NCBI GenBank assembly: GCA_019638385.1
Contig: JAHBTW010000007.1
Span: 124,001-188,000 of the forward strand
Length of the DNA: 64,000 nt
Direction of reading: 5' to 3'
Origin: Saprospiraceae bacterium
GTDB lineage: Bacteria > Bacteroidota > Bacteroidia > Chitinophagales > Saprospiraceae
Position numbers and translations under genes: made by a program. The notes under the pieces are model-generated. The model had not been told where the DNA came from. It saw nothing but the letters and a program-made list of their open reading frames with translations, and made no database searches. Below are positions 1 to 8,658 of the stretch, piece by piece (positions within the stretch are counted from its first letter, which is position 1; each line of letters begins with the position of its first letter).

Positions 1-2
1 CT

Positions 3-329
3 GCCATTGCCGGATCACGGCCGGGGCTGCTCCTCTCTGACGGCTGCATGCCTGCGGTGAGCACGACCGATCCGGCGCCGGAGCATTCCATACGCGTAGT
101 AGGGAACCCCGCAGGCGGCGGCGAAATACGGTTGCAAATGCAGGGCCTCAACGGGCGCGCATTGCACTGGCGGCTGTTTGGCCTCACCGGTATATTGCTG
201 CGACAAGGCCGCCTCACCGGCGCCGAAGAAACGGCGGTGGATGTAGCCGGCATGCCCGCCGGCGCGTATGTGCTTCAGGTTTCAGATACCGCATTGCACC
301 TCAATCAAAAAATTCTACTCCTTCACTAA
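3..329 (+). CDS. C-terminal part of a T9SS-secreted protein (5' end outside window)
   Basis: The frame is open from the first bases, so this is the end of a longer gene. The last ~75 residues read like a type IX secretion sorting domain: a GNPAGGG segment in the place of the usual YPNP, alternating beta strands, a MPAGAYVLQV segment matching the typical LPAGxYxLxV strand, and a short final strand ending in KILLLH. Such tails are cut off as the cargo crosses the outer membrane. The cargo domain lies outside the window, so its function is unknown. A new gene starts 14 bases after the stop, in the same direction. Confidence 0.7.
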   Translation, partial: AIAGSRPGLLLSDGCMPAVSTTDPAPEHSIRVVGNPAGGGEIRLQMQGLNGRALHWRLFGLTGILLRQGRLTGAEETAVDVAGMPAGAYVLQVSDTALHLNQKILLLH

Positions 330-343
330 AACCGCATATTCGT

Positions 344-1060
344 ATGAAAAAACTTACACTATGGGCCGCTGTATCAATGGCTGTCATTTTCCTGTCAAGC
401 GGCTGCCAGGTTCCACTTTCGATGGTAAAAACGGAGCGGCTCGCCAAGCTGGCCGAAATGAGCAAAGGAAACTGCTACGGGCGTTGCCCCGTGTATTTGC
501 TCACCATTTATGACAACGGCGTAATGACGTACGAAGGCCAACGCTACACCGACAAAATGGGGCTGTACATCAAACGCCTGTCGAAGCCGGAAACGGAGAG
601 CCTCTCCTGGGCTTTTCAACGGGCCAACCTCTGGAAATTCGAAAACGTATATCGCAGCGACTACCCCGACCTGCCGGCCGTTTCCATCACCTACTACGAG
701 GGCGATCGCAACAAAACCATCCTCGGTAAAGAAACCCGCCCGGAAGCGGTGCTGGAATTGGAAGGCCGCCTCAACGAACTGGCCAATTCCGAAGGCTGGA
801 CGCTGCGCCGCGCGCCCGACTACAACCTGCCGCCCGGAACGGTGCCCAATCAATTGGTGGTGGAACTGCGCGACGATGTGAATACCGAAGCCTGGGTGGC
901 CAGGTATTCCCGTCAGGAAATGAAACTCTTGAAAAAGGTGTGGCCCAGCGAAACCAAATTGCTCCTGCAATACAACATCAAGGTGATAGACCCGATCTCT
1001 ATGCTCGATATGGTGCGACAGGATACCGATGTGCAAACGGCTGAGTTGAATCGCAAGTAG
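344..1060 (+). CDS. DUF6438-type lipoprotein
   Basis: 238 residues. The N-terminus has a lipoprotein signal: basic MKK, a hydrophobic stretch, then the lipobox LSSGC with the lipidated cysteine near residue 21. Residues ~43-60 carry CYGRCPVYLLTIYDNG, which matches the CxGxCPxYxLxIYxDG signature of the Bacteroidota DUF6438 domain. No activity is known for that domain. The C-terminal half (about 160-238) has a second region of unknown fold. It is probably membrane-anchored on the periplasmic side. It follows the T9SS tail gene closely and converges on recJ. Confidence 0.75.
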   Translation: MKKLTLWAAVSMAVIFLSSGCQVPLSMVKTERLAKLAEMSKGNCYGRCPVYLLTIYDNGVMTYEGQRYTDKMGLYIKRLSKPETESLSWAFQRANLWKFENVYRSDYPDLPAVSITYYEGDRNKTILGKETRPEAVLELEGRLNELANSEGWTLRRAPDYNLPPGTVPNQLVVELRDDVNTEAWVARYSRQEMKLLKKVWPSETKLLLQYNIKVIDPISMLDMVRQDTDVQTAELNRK

Positions 1061-1072
1061 AATCGTCCGCGG

Positions 1073-2770
1073 CTATACCCGCCCAAACTGCATATCCCTC
1101 ACCACCAACTCCAGCGCGGTGCGGTCATCCCAGCGGCTCTCTTCCAGCGTGAAGCATATATCGAAGGGCTTGCGTTGCGCCACGCGCTCAAACGCGGCGC
1201 CCTGATCGAATGCGATGCCCGTGAACACCGGCGAGGCGCCTTGCCGCAGCGACAGTTTGATATGCGTTCCTTTGAGCAGGCGCGAGTAGCCCGTATCTGA
1301 CACGCCGCGCGAGGCAAATACCGGGCTGCGGTTGCCGGGGCCGAAAGGCGCAAACTGCCGCAGAATGTTCCAAAACGATGTCGTGAGGTGTTCAAAATTC
1401 ATTTCCGCGCTCAGCGGGATGGTTCGGCATATCGCCTCTTGCGGCAACGACAACTGCACGATGGCTTCAAAGCGGTCTTTGAATGCGGGTACATTTTCCG
1501 GCAACAGGCTCAGCCCGGCCGCATGGGTATGACCGCCGTAACTAATGAGCAAGTCGCTGCAACGGCCCAGCGCTTCGTGCAGATCGAAACCGGGCACAGA
1601 GCGCGCCGAACCGGTGGCTATGTTTTCGGAGCGGGTGAGCAAAATGGCGGGCCGGTGATATGCCTCCACCATGCGGGCGGCAGCAATGCCCACAATGCCC
1701 TTGTGCCAGTGCGGCTGATACAGCACTATGCTTCTGCGTTCCTCCTTTTCCGGTTCAAACAAGGCAGTAGCTTCCTCGGCCGTGCGGCGGTCGAACTCCC
1801 GGCGCAACTGATTGCGGTTTTCCAATACCCGTGCATACTCCGCTGCCACGATGCGCTCCTCTGCCAACAACAGGCGCACGGCATGGCCGGCATCGGCCAG
1901 GCGCCCGGCCGCATTGATCATGGGCGCGAGGCCGAACACAATATCGTTGATCTGCAAGGGGCGCTGCCGGCGGCTTTCCTCAATGAGCGCATTGATGCCG
2001 GGCCGCGGGCTGCGATTGAGCCGCCGCAGGCCGTACCAGGCCAATATCCGGTTCTCACCGGTCATGGGCACAATATCGGCGGCAACACTGATGGCCAAAA
2101 AATCGAGGAGCGCATGCAGCGGTTCCACATCGAGCGCATAGCGCTGCGTGTATGCCTGGGCGAGTTTGAACGCTACGCCGCAGCCACTCAGCTCTTTGTA
2201 AGGGTAGGCGCAATCGGGGCGCTTGGGGTCGAGTACGGCATGGGCCGCCGGCAGCGCATCGCCGGGCAAGTGGTGATCGCAAATGATGAGGTCTATGCCG
2301 TAAGAGCCGGCCCGGGCCGTTTGCGCCACTGCTGTAATGCCGCAGTCCATCGCAATGATGAGCGAAATGCCCTGCTCGCGGGCATATTCGATGCCCTCTA
2401 AGGAAATGCCGTAACCCTCTTTATAGCGATCGGGAATGTAATAGTCTATATGCCGGTGCAGCGGCGAGAGGAAGCTGTACATCATGGCCACGGAAGTAGC
2501 GCCGTCCACATCGTAGTCGCCGTAGAGGAGGATTTTTTCTTCCTGCTCAATGGCTCGGCGAAGCCGGGCAACGGCGGTCTCCATGTCCTGCATGAGAAAC
2601 GGATCGTGCAAATCGTCCAACGAGGGCCGGAAAAAAGCCTTGGCCTGATCGAAGGTTTCGATGCCGCGCTGCACGAGGAGGCGGCACAATACGGGGTGAA
2701 TGCCCAATGCGTGATGCAGGGCCTGGGTTTTGGCCTCGTCGGCGGGCAGGAAATTCCAGTGTGTGTGCAT
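1073..2770 (-). CDS. recJ: Single-stranded-DNA-specific exonuclease RecJ
   Basis: A 5'-3' ssDNA exonuclease of the DHH superfamily, used in recombinational and mismatch repair. Visible motifs are DYDVDG (residues 85-90), DCG (about 142) and the DHH triad at 165-167, all Mn-binding. The DHHA1 GGH motif (SYGGHTHAAG) lies in the C-terminal half, followed by the OB-fold region. I chose the ATG at 2770, giving 565 residues. An in-frame ATG 12 codons upstream adds a peptide (MYGLCRNRHTTT) with no family resemblance. The gene stands alone, converging on the DUF6438 gene. Confidence 0.95.
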   Translation of the reverse strand: MHTHWNFLPADEAKTQALHHALGIHPVLCRLLVQRGIETFDQAKAFFRPSLDDLHDPFLMQDMETAVARLRRAIEQEEKILLYGDYDVDGATSVAMMYSFLSPLHRHIDYYIPDRYKEGYGISLEGIEYAREQGISLIIAMDCGITAVAQTARAGSYGIDLIICDHHLPGDALPAAHAVLDPKRPDCAYPYKELSGCGVAFKLAQAYTQRYALDVEPLHALLDFLAISVAADIVPMTGENRILAWYGLRRLNRSPRPGINALIEESRRQRPLQINDIVFGLAPMINAAGRLADAGHAVRLLLAEERIVAAEYARVLENRNQLRREFDRRTAEEATALFEPEKEERRSIVLYQPHWHKGIVGIAAARMVEAYHRPAILLTRSENIATGSARSVPGFDLHEALGRCSDLLISYGGHTHAAGLSLLPENVPAFKDRFEAIVQLSLPQEAICRTIPLSAEMNFEHLTTSFWNILRQFAPFGPGNRSPVFASRGVSDTGYSRLLKGTHIKLSLRQGASPVFTGIAFDQGAAFERVAQRKPFDICFTLEESRWDDRTALELVVRDMQFGRV

Positions 2771-2857
2771 GGTTGTGGTGTGTCTATTTCGGCATAAGCC
2801 ATACATATAGACGCAAAACGTCCCGGAATTCCATAACGTACAGGAAAGTATTTTTTT

Positions 2858-2900
2858 TAGCTGCGAGCTACGAGCTGTTAGCTGCGAGTCTCAAAGCTCA
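2858..2900. repeat. AGCT-word repeat tract
   Basis: About 43 bases built from variants of the word GCTGCGAGCTACGAGCT. AGCT is its own complement, so the tract can fold back in many registers. It lies between the 5' end of recJ and the 3' end of the phosphate transporter gene. The same word family recurs at 7651-7660, 8021-8034, 50895-51013 and 61291-61324. Confidence 0.75.
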
Positions 2901-2909
2901 CACCTGACC

Positions 2910-5192
2910 CTACCCTGTCGGCGGTTCGCTGAGGAAGTCATAGTCGGCGAGGTGATCGTTTTGGTGAAGGCGGTGGTACAACAGCGCGAAGCGATAGGTT
3001 ATTTCCACCAAGTCTTTGGTTTCCAACAGGAGGCTGAACATCAGAAGGCTGTTGCGCAGGCCGAACTCGGAAGATTTGATACCTGCAATTTGGATAGAGA
3101 GCTGTGTTTCCAATTGGAGTAGCAGTTGCCGGCGCTGCTCCTGCACATCGTCAATTTTTTCAAATTTGCGATCCTTCATGTGCAGGGCCAGGGTTTTGAG
3201 GTAGTGGTCCAGATTCGACATGATCGCGATCAGTTCTTTGGTTTGTTTTTTATCGGGTGGCGCCAGGCGGTTTTCCACATGGTCGCGGCAGGTTTTTACA
3301 ATGGTTTTGGTGGACTGGATGAGGTCTTGTTCCAAATCATATACCAAGAGGTAGAGTCTGCTGGCTTCCCCATCCACTTCTTCCATTCGTTTGACGGCAA
3401 AGAAGAGTCGGTTGGACAGTTCCATGCTGCGCTGATTCATTTCCTCTAAATCTTTTTTTGCTTTTTTAAACTGCCGGGGATCGTCTTTGAGCAGCGCGGC
3501 TATGGCGTGGCGATAAACAGCGGCAATGAGCCGGGTGGTCTGGCCTATTTTGCGCGACGTGTCATCCACCAATGTAGTGGAAGGTATTTTTATGGAGTCC
3601 TGTTCGGCGGCATGCAGGGCCTGCTTGGCTTTCTCCCGCTTGCGGTGCAGATAAAAGGTGTTGTAAAAAAAATACCCCACCACAAGTGCCATAACCCCCA
3701 CTGCCCAAGGGCCGAAAGTGTGGATAAACCAGGCTACAATAGCCGATACCGAAAACGCAATGATGGCTGTGAAGAACCAGCCGGCAATGACTCTGAGCAC
3801 TCCCGCCACCCGATATACCGCGCTGTCGCGGCCCCAGGCTTTGTCGGCTAAGGAAGTACCCATTGCTACCATGAAAGAGACATAAGTGGTGGAAAGCGGC
3901 AGCTTGAGCGAAGTGGCAAAAGCAATGAGCATACTGGCCACCGTTAAATTCACCGAAGCGCGCACGAGGTCAAATGCTGGTTTGTCCTGTGTCGTTAAAG
4001 CATCGAGCGGGAGCGGCCGGTAGCTATTATTCACCAGTGCTTTCATACGCTCCGGCGCCATCCAACGGGTTGCGATACCGATGAATCCGAAAACATTGAC
4101 AATGCCTCTGGCCAGAAAATTGGGCTGAAAATTTTCAATCCCCTCATCCTGGCGGCTCAGGCTCACCTCCGTATCGGTCACAGTACGCGCTTTGCGCGAG
4201 AGCCACAGCGTCGTCACCATAATAGCGCCGGCGCCCAGCAGCAGAAAGGTATTGGTTTTGACCGGCATTTTCAGAACGCCCATAGAGAATTCGTCTGCCG
4301 GCACTCCGGATGCCCTCCAGGCCAGGAACGACTCTAAGCCTGCAATGGGAGCGCCGATGAAATTGACCAAATCGTTGCCGGCAAAGGCCATTGCCAAAGA
4401 AAAGGTGCCGAATAAAATGACGATGCGCAGCACATTCACCTTAAAAACCGACACCAAAACCTGCATGACGACCGACCAGAAAACGAATGCGCCCAACAAC
4501 AACATGGGCGTGTGCTCGCTCACCCATTTGATAAAGCCGTCCGTTACAAACGATGCGCCTTTGATGCCTTTGAACAACAAAAAATACGTGAGCAACGACA
4601 AAGCCAAACCCGACCATACGCCGCCGACCCACTTCATGCGCCGCTCGACATGAAAGGAAAACAGCAGCCGCGAAAAGTACTGCACCAAACTGCCCACTAC
4701 AAATGCCACTGCCACCGAAGAGAATATGCCCGTGATGATGACCATAGCGCTCGAGGCGTTGATGTAGTCCGGCAGCATAGAAAGATCGGCATCGGAGCGC
4801 ACGATTTTGATAAGCGCTACGGCAACGGCGGCCCCCAGCAATTCAAAAATCAACGATACGGTAGTAGAGGTGGGCAGCCCGAAGGTATTGAACAGGTCGA
4901 GCAGCATGATGTCCGTGATCATCACGGCGAGGAATATCACAATCACATCGGCAAACACAAACATGTCGGGGTTGAAAATGCCTTTCCGGGCCACTTCCAT
5001 CAGCCCGCTCGAAAACGTGGCGCCCACAAAAACGCCGATGCTCGCCACAATGAGAATGATGTGCCGGGGCGCTACTTTGGAACCGATGGCCGAATTGAGA
5101 AAATTTACCGCATCATTGGCCACGCCGATGGTTAAATCGGCAGCCGCTAAAATCAAAAGAAGAATGACGATGATGAGGTAGTATTCGACCAT
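2910..5192 (-). CDS. PiT-family inorganic phosphate transporter with extended C-terminal helical domain
   Basis: 760 residues. The PiT signature appears twice: GVANDAVNFLNSAIGS (about residue 23) and GNDLVNFIGAPIAG in the middle. This is the duplicated fold of Na+- or H+-coupled phosphate (sulfate) permeases of the inner membrane. About ten hydrophobic segments span residues 1-530. From ~550 to the end there is a charged, helix-rich cytosolic region (many E/K/R, LYDLEQDLIQSTKTI) resembling a PhoU-like four-helix module. Ordinary PiT proteins have 330-500 residues, so the tail is an extra domain, probably regulatory. The substrate assignment is by family only. Confidence 0.88.
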   Translation of the reverse strand: MVEYYLIIVILLLILAAADLTIGVANDAVNFLNSAIGSKVAPRHIILIVASIGVFVGATFSSGLMEVARKGIFNPDMFVFADVIVIFLAVMITDIMLLDLFNTFGLPTSTTVSLIFELLGAAVAVALIKIVRSDADLSMLPDYINASSAMVIITGIFSSVAVAFVVGSLVQYFSRLLFSFHVERRMKWVGGVWSGLALSLLTYFLLFKGIKGASFVTDGFIKWVSEHTPMLLLGAFVFWSVVMQVLVSVFKVNVLRIVILFGTFSLAMAFAGNDLVNFIGAPIAGLESFLAWRASGVPADEFSMGVLKMPVKTNTFLLLGAGAIMVTTLWLSRKARTVTDTEVSLSRQDEGIENFQPNFLARGIVNVFGFIGIATRWMAPERMKALVNNSYRPLPLDALTTQDKPAFDLVRASVNLTVASMLIAFATSLKLPLSTTYVSFMVAMGTSLADKAWGRDSAVYRVAGVLRVIAGWFFTAIIAFSVSAIVAWFIHTFGPWAVGVMALVVGYFFYNTFYLHRKREKAKQALHAAEQDSIKIPSTTLVDDTSRKIGQTTRLIAAVYRHAIAALLKDDPRQFKKAKKDLEEMNQRSMELSNRLFFAVKRMEEVDGEASRLYLLVYDLEQDLIQSTKTIVKTCRDHVENRLAPPDKKQTKELIAIMSNLDHYLKTLALHMKDRKFEKIDDVQEQRRQLLLQLETQLSIQIAGIKSSEFGLRNSLLMFSLLLETKDLVEITYRFALLYHRLHQNDHLADYDFLSEPPTG

Positions 5193-5305
5193 TTTTCAAG
5201 TGCTTGTGAGAGGCGTGTTTTTATTCACAGCCGAAAGATAATTACAAGCTACTTACGCACAGTGGAAAATCTGGAAAAATTAAACTTGAGTTAACATGGG
5301 ACCTT

Positions 5306-5557
5306 TTATCGGGCGCTATTGCGTAAAAACCGGCGATTGTAGTACCGCTGCCCGATCAACATGAATGCACATATCCCCGTACCCACCACCAAACCGCCCA
5401 ATAACTCGGCGGTGGCAAGCCCGCTCCAAAAACCCGTAATCGCGCTCGTGGTCACCAACAGACCTTGCGGGATCGGCTGTTTGGAAAATACCCGCTCTGC
5501 CGCAAACCCCAAAGGGAACAACATCAAAATGAGCGCTATAATGGTAAGGGTGAACAT
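5306..5557 (-). CDS. Small membrane protein, unknown
   Basis: 83 residues. Two or three hydrophobic segments (about 2-20, 32-50 and 52-70) with a basic C-terminus (QRYYNRRFLRNSAR), so it should sit in the inner membrane with the tail in the cytoplasm. I do not recognise the family. It lies 113 bases downstream of the phosphate transporter start and ~100 bases from the kinase gene, all on the minus strand. It could be a spurious ORF, but codon use and the membrane pattern look genuine. Confidence 0.55.
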   Translation of the reverse strand: MFTLTIIALILMLFPLGFAAERVFSKQPIPQGLLVTTSAITGFWSGLATAELLGGLVVGTGICAFMLIGQRYYNRRFLRNSAR

Positions 5558-5654
5558 CTGTTTTCATTTGATACGAACCGGCAGCCAAAAATCCGCGCTG
5601 CGCTATTGATAAAATCGCAACAAAGGGGACTGCAAAGCTAACCATAAGAACCCG

Positions 5655-6743
5655 TCAAGACAAGCACTCCGCTACAATCTCCGACAAGGCAACTTTTTCT
5701 TTTTCCATTGACTGGAAAAGCGCTAACTGATTGCGTACGCGAATCAGATTGTGCTCCGCATAGCGAACGGGATAATACACGTCGCCGGCGATGTAATCGC
5801 TCAGAAAGCGCAGCGCCTGTTCGAGGGTAATCCATTGGGCGGCGGCGACGAGATGCGCTTTTTCAACAGGAGTAAGCAAGGCGGCAAGCGGCGGTAAAAA
5901 CCCTCTGCACAGCGCCTCAAAAAAAGGGAGTTGCACCTGCACCGATTCGAGCCGGGAATCGTCTTCTTCCACCGGATTGAGCGAACTGCGGGCCAAATCG
6001 CCGAAATCGGCCAAGATACTGCCGGGCATGAGGGTGTCCCAATCAATGACGGCCAATACCTCGCCGGAGTTTTTATCGAACAGCACATTGCCGATTTTGG
6101 CGTCGTTGTGGGCGATGCGCGGCGGAAGGGCTAAATCGCGGATGTTAAAAAACAACGCACTGCGGCTGTGCAGAAAATCCATCTCCTGCTGAACGCTGCG
6201 GGCGCGGTCTGCGGGGTCGGCAGTCACTATATTCAAAAACTGCTCCCAGCGCGCTGTACTATCGTGGAAGCCGGGAATGGTTTCGCGCAGCAGGCCGGGG
6301 GGTATATCCTGCAAGGCTGCCGAAAATGCGCCGAATGCCTGGCCGGCCAAAAAAGCCGCTCGTGGCGTATGTACCTTTTCGATAGAAAAAGCATGTTCAA
6401 AAAACTCGAATACCCGCCAGTAATCGCCGGTTTCGGAAACGAAAAACGCATTGCCGGAAAGCGCATATACCGGTCGGAGCAGGGCATAAGGAAAATCTTT
6501 GCCCGACAAGTGCCGATATACGCAGCCGATATTGGCGGCCACTGCTTCGGGCTGCGGAAACACTTCGGTATTGAACTGTTGAAGCAGATAAGACGCCGTT
6601 GTTTCACCCCGACAAATGTTTGCCCGGTAGCTGCGCTGAATCAACCCGTTGCCGTGCGGCGATGCGGTGACTGCCTCGGCCTCCGGAAAAAAACAGGCGA
6701 GCGCATCGCGGATTTCTTTCGATTGAACCGGGCTTATTCCCAC
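5655..6743 (-). CDS. APH-fold sugar kinase, N-acetylhexosamine kinase-like
   Basis: 362 residues with the aminoglycoside-phosphotransferase fold. The catalytic loop HNDAKIGN (HxDxxxxN) and the Mg-binding VIDWDTLMPG follow in the expected order. The best start is the GTG at 6743, which overlaps the end of the upstream nucleotidyltransferase gene by 10 bases; no ATG gives a sensible N-terminus. Pairing with a nucleotidyltransferase suggests amino-sugar salvage, as in NahK or AmgK/MurU. The kinase would make a hexosamine 1-phosphate and the partner would activate it. Homologues are often labelled mucin desulfatase, which the motifs do not support. The exact sugar is unknown. Confidence 0.8.
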   Translation of the reverse strand: MGISPVQSKEIRDALACFFPEAEAVTASPHGNGLIQRSYRANICRGETTASYLLQQFNTEVFPQPEAVAANIGCVYRHLSGKDFPYALLRPVYALSGNAFFVSETGDYWRVFEFFEHAFSIEKVHTPRAAFLAGQAFGAFSAALQDIPPGLLRETIPGFHDSTARWEQFLNIVTADPADRARSVQQEMDFLHSRSALFFNIRDLALPPRIAHNDAKIGNVLFDKNSGEVLAVIDWDTLMPGSILADFGDLARSSLNPVEEDDSRLESVQVQLPFFEALCRGFLPPLAALLTPVEKAHLVAAAQWITLEQALRFLSDYIAGDVYYPVRYAEHNLIRVRNQLALFQSMEKEKVALSEIVAECLS

Positions 6744-7639
6744 AATTTGGGCGGGTATTTTCCGGCTGCGGCCAATGCGGCGAATGCCTGCTGCGCCACG
6801 GCTTTGTCTTCCTGGTAGGTGACGCCGTACCACTGATCTTCGTTGGGCAGTACCGATACCCGCGCGCGGCCTTCAGCCAGCAGGCGGTTCACTACGGCGG
6901 GGATGTAAAACTCCGCCTTCGGATTGTCGCGGGATGCGTGAAAGAACTCCACAAACTGGGCCTCTATTTCCGGAAAAATACCGGCGGGAAAACCCCAAAG
7001 ATTCATAGACACGACGGTATTGTCGTCTAACGGATGACCCTGTCCCTGCTCGTCGGTATAGCGCACTCCCCGCTCCGTACGCTGAATTTTGTGCCGCTCG
7101 GTGACGCCGCGCAGAAAGCCGTGCTCGTCCACCTCGCATACGCCGCGCGACACTGTGCCGTGTTCCGACAGGGTGTTTTTGATCAAATAACCCACCATGG
7201 CTAAGTGATCCGTTTGGCAGGAATGGGTCAGAAAATCGGCCATCGCGCGGAAGGCTTCCGCGCCGTAGTAGTCGTCGGCGTTCACTACCGCAAACGGTTC
7301 ATGGATGACATCGCGCGCCATGAGTACGGCGTGGCCTGTGCCCCAGGGTTTTTCGCGGGCCGGCCATTCGGCAATGCCGGGCACCGGGCTGTCCGTTTCC
7401 TGAAACACATATTCGACGGCAATACGGCCGTCAAATTTTCCGGCAAACTTGGCTTTAAATGCCTCCTCTATGGCCCGGCGAATGATGAAAACTACCTTGC
7501 CGAATCCGGCTTGCGCAGCATCATAAATGGCATATTCCATGATGGCTTCCCCGCCGGGGCCTACACCGTCAACCTGTTTGAGACCGCCGTAGCGGCTGCC
7601 GATGCCTGCGGCCAATACCAAAAGGGTGGGTTGCTGCAT
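6734..7639 (-). CDS. Sugar-1-phosphate nucleotidyltransferase-like protein
   Basis: 301 residues. The N-terminus VLAAGIGSRYGG is the nucleotide-binding signature of GT-A-fold pyrophosphorylases, followed by VNADDYYG with the metal-binding aspartate. It should join an NTP to a sugar 1-phosphate. The ATG at 7639 was chosen because it puts the signature at residues 7-18; an upstream in-frame ATG adds ten unrelated residues. It overlaps the downstream kinase gene by 10 bases, so the two are translationally coupled. Together they look like a kinase plus uridylyltransferase salvage pair for cell-wall amino sugars. Confidence 0.82.
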   Translation of the reverse strand: MQQPTLLVLAAGIGSRYGGLKQVDGVGPGGEAIMEYAIYDAAQAGFGKVVFIIRRAIEEAFKAKFAGKFDGRIAVEYVFQETDSPVPGIAEWPAREKPWGTGHAVLMARDVIHEPFAVVNADDYYGAEAFRAMADFLTHSCQTDHLAMVGYLIKNTLSEHGTVSRGVCEVDEHGFLRGVTERHKIQRTERGVRYTDEQGQGHPLDDNTVVSMNLWGFPAGIFPEIEAQFVEFFHASRDNPKAEFYIPAVVNRLLAEGRARVSVLPNEDQWYGVTYQEDKAVAQQAFAALAAAGKYPPKLWE

Positions 7640-7651
7640 GTTGGTTCTTTT

Positions 7652-8034
7652 TAGCTTCGACCACGCCAAGGCGCATTGGCGTCAACCTTATTTTTTAATA
7701 CGCATAGTGCGTTGATAATCAATATATAAAAGGCAACTCCAAAGGAGTTGAATACGAATAGCCCCGGATAAATATCCGGGGTAAACAGCGAATCGTGCGG
7801 CAACCCCGGAGGGGTTGAATTTAAATAAGTGTATGATATTCAACCCTTTCAGGGTTGCCTGCTATTTTCGTTCATACCCCGGATTGTCATCCGGGGCTAA
7901 TCACATTGAAGCCCTTTAGGCTTCTTCGTAGCTCATTCAGGCTTTCTTAGTTTGACGCTAATGCGCCCCTGCGTTGTTTGAATTGCGCGAGGCAAACTCA
8001 CACCACGCAGGGGCGTGGTCGTAGCTCGAAGCTA
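7652..8034. repeat. Nested-palindrome intergenic element (REP/MITE-like)
   Basis: An otherwise gene-free spacer bounded by long imperfect inverted repeats. TAGCTTCG plus ACCACGCC at 7652-7667 pairs with 8012-8034, where the right copy carries 7 extra bases (AGCTACG). GGCGCATTGGCGTCAA at 7670-7685 pairs with 7952-7967 at 15 of 16 positions. Inside are six short hairpins: AACTCCAAAGGAGTT (7735), CCCCGGATAAATATCCGGGG (7762), CAACCCCGGAGGGGTTG (7801), CAACCCTTTCAGGGTTG (7841), CCCCGGATTGTCATCCGGGG (7877) and GAAGCCCTTTAGGCTTC (7909). No ORF fits. It looks like a non-autonomous mobile or structural repeat. Confidence 0.75.
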
Positions 8035-8039
8035 TTTCC

Positions 8040-8546
8040 TTACTTCTTCCCTGCTGCGGCTTTTATTTTTTCTTCCAGATCGTACTCGTTGCCGGGGGTG
8101 TATCCGGTGTGCTCATAGAGTACGGAGCCGTCGGCAGCGATGAGGTACGTTTGCGGCGGCGTTTGAAAGTTGAGGGCGGCCATGAGCGCGCGATTGGCAT
8201 CGGTGAGAATGGTGTATTCCCAACCTTTCGACTCTACGAGCGGACCGACTTTGGCCAATGAGCGCTGATCGTCAATGGTGACGGCGACCAATTGCACGCC
8301 GTATTTTTCCTGCCATTCCGGGTACAAATCTTTGATGGCGTCCAGTTCCAGCATACAGGGTTTGCACCAGGTAGCCCAAAAGCTGAGCACGGTTATTTTT
8401 CCGCTTTGGTGGGTGTAGTTTTGAATGTTGACGGCCTTACCGCTCAGGGTTTTGATGTCCACAGAGGGGATGGATTTTTGGGCAGAAAGGGCCGCAGAGG
8501 AGAAAATCAGGCACACAGCGATGAGCAAAAGTTGAATTCTGTGCAT
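8040..8546 (-). CDS. TlpA-family periplasmic thioredoxin-like protein
   Basis: 168 residues. A signal peptide ends around ALSAQ (residue 22). The thioredoxin fold follows, with the active site FWATWCKPC near residues 56-64 and a cis-proline segment (FQTPPQTYLI) near 130. TlpA/ResA proteins reduce or pass electrons to exported thiol proteins in the periplasm. It is divergent from the DUF6029 gene, and an Omp28 lipoprotein gene with its own CxxC follows nearby. The set may therefore form a thiol-handling envelope group; the partner assignment is inference. Confidence 0.88.
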   Translation of the reverse strand: MHRIQLLLIAVCLIFSSAALSAQKSIPSVDIKTLSGKAVNIQNYTHQSGKITVLSFWATWCKPCMLELDAIKDLYPEWQEKYGVQLVAVTIDDQRSLAKVGPLVESKGWEYTILTDANRALMAALNFQTPPQTYLIAADGSVLYEHTGYTPGNEYDLEEKIKAAAGKK

Positions 8547-8577
8547 TTTTTGACGAATTTTTTGTAAAGTGAAAAAT

Positions 8578-8585
8578 TATCTTTG
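8578..8585 (+). promoter_or_regulatory. Bacteroidota -7 promoter box TATCTTTG
   Basis: TATCTTTG matches the TAnnTTTG -7 element of the Bacteroidota primary sigma factor. It lies about 74 bases before the chosen ATG of the DUF6029 gene. No TTTG sits at the ideal 19-21 base distance upstream (one is 25 bases away), so only the -7 half is convincing. Confidence 0.45.
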
Positions 8586-8658
8586 CCACAAAATAGGACG
8601 CAAAGGTAGCAAACTAATGTACTGGGATTGTCCTAATTTTCTGTTAAACGACCACTAC

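Noticed and set aside
1388..2401. Long plus-strand ORF (337 codons) antisense to recJ
   Set aside because: It lies fully inside recJ, has no family features, and its composition is that of a complement of a GC-rich gene.
6744..6833. Upstream extension of the sugar kinase to the ATG at 6833
   Set aside because: It would place 30 arginine-rich residues over the nucleotidyltransferase end, with no similarity to kinase N-termini.
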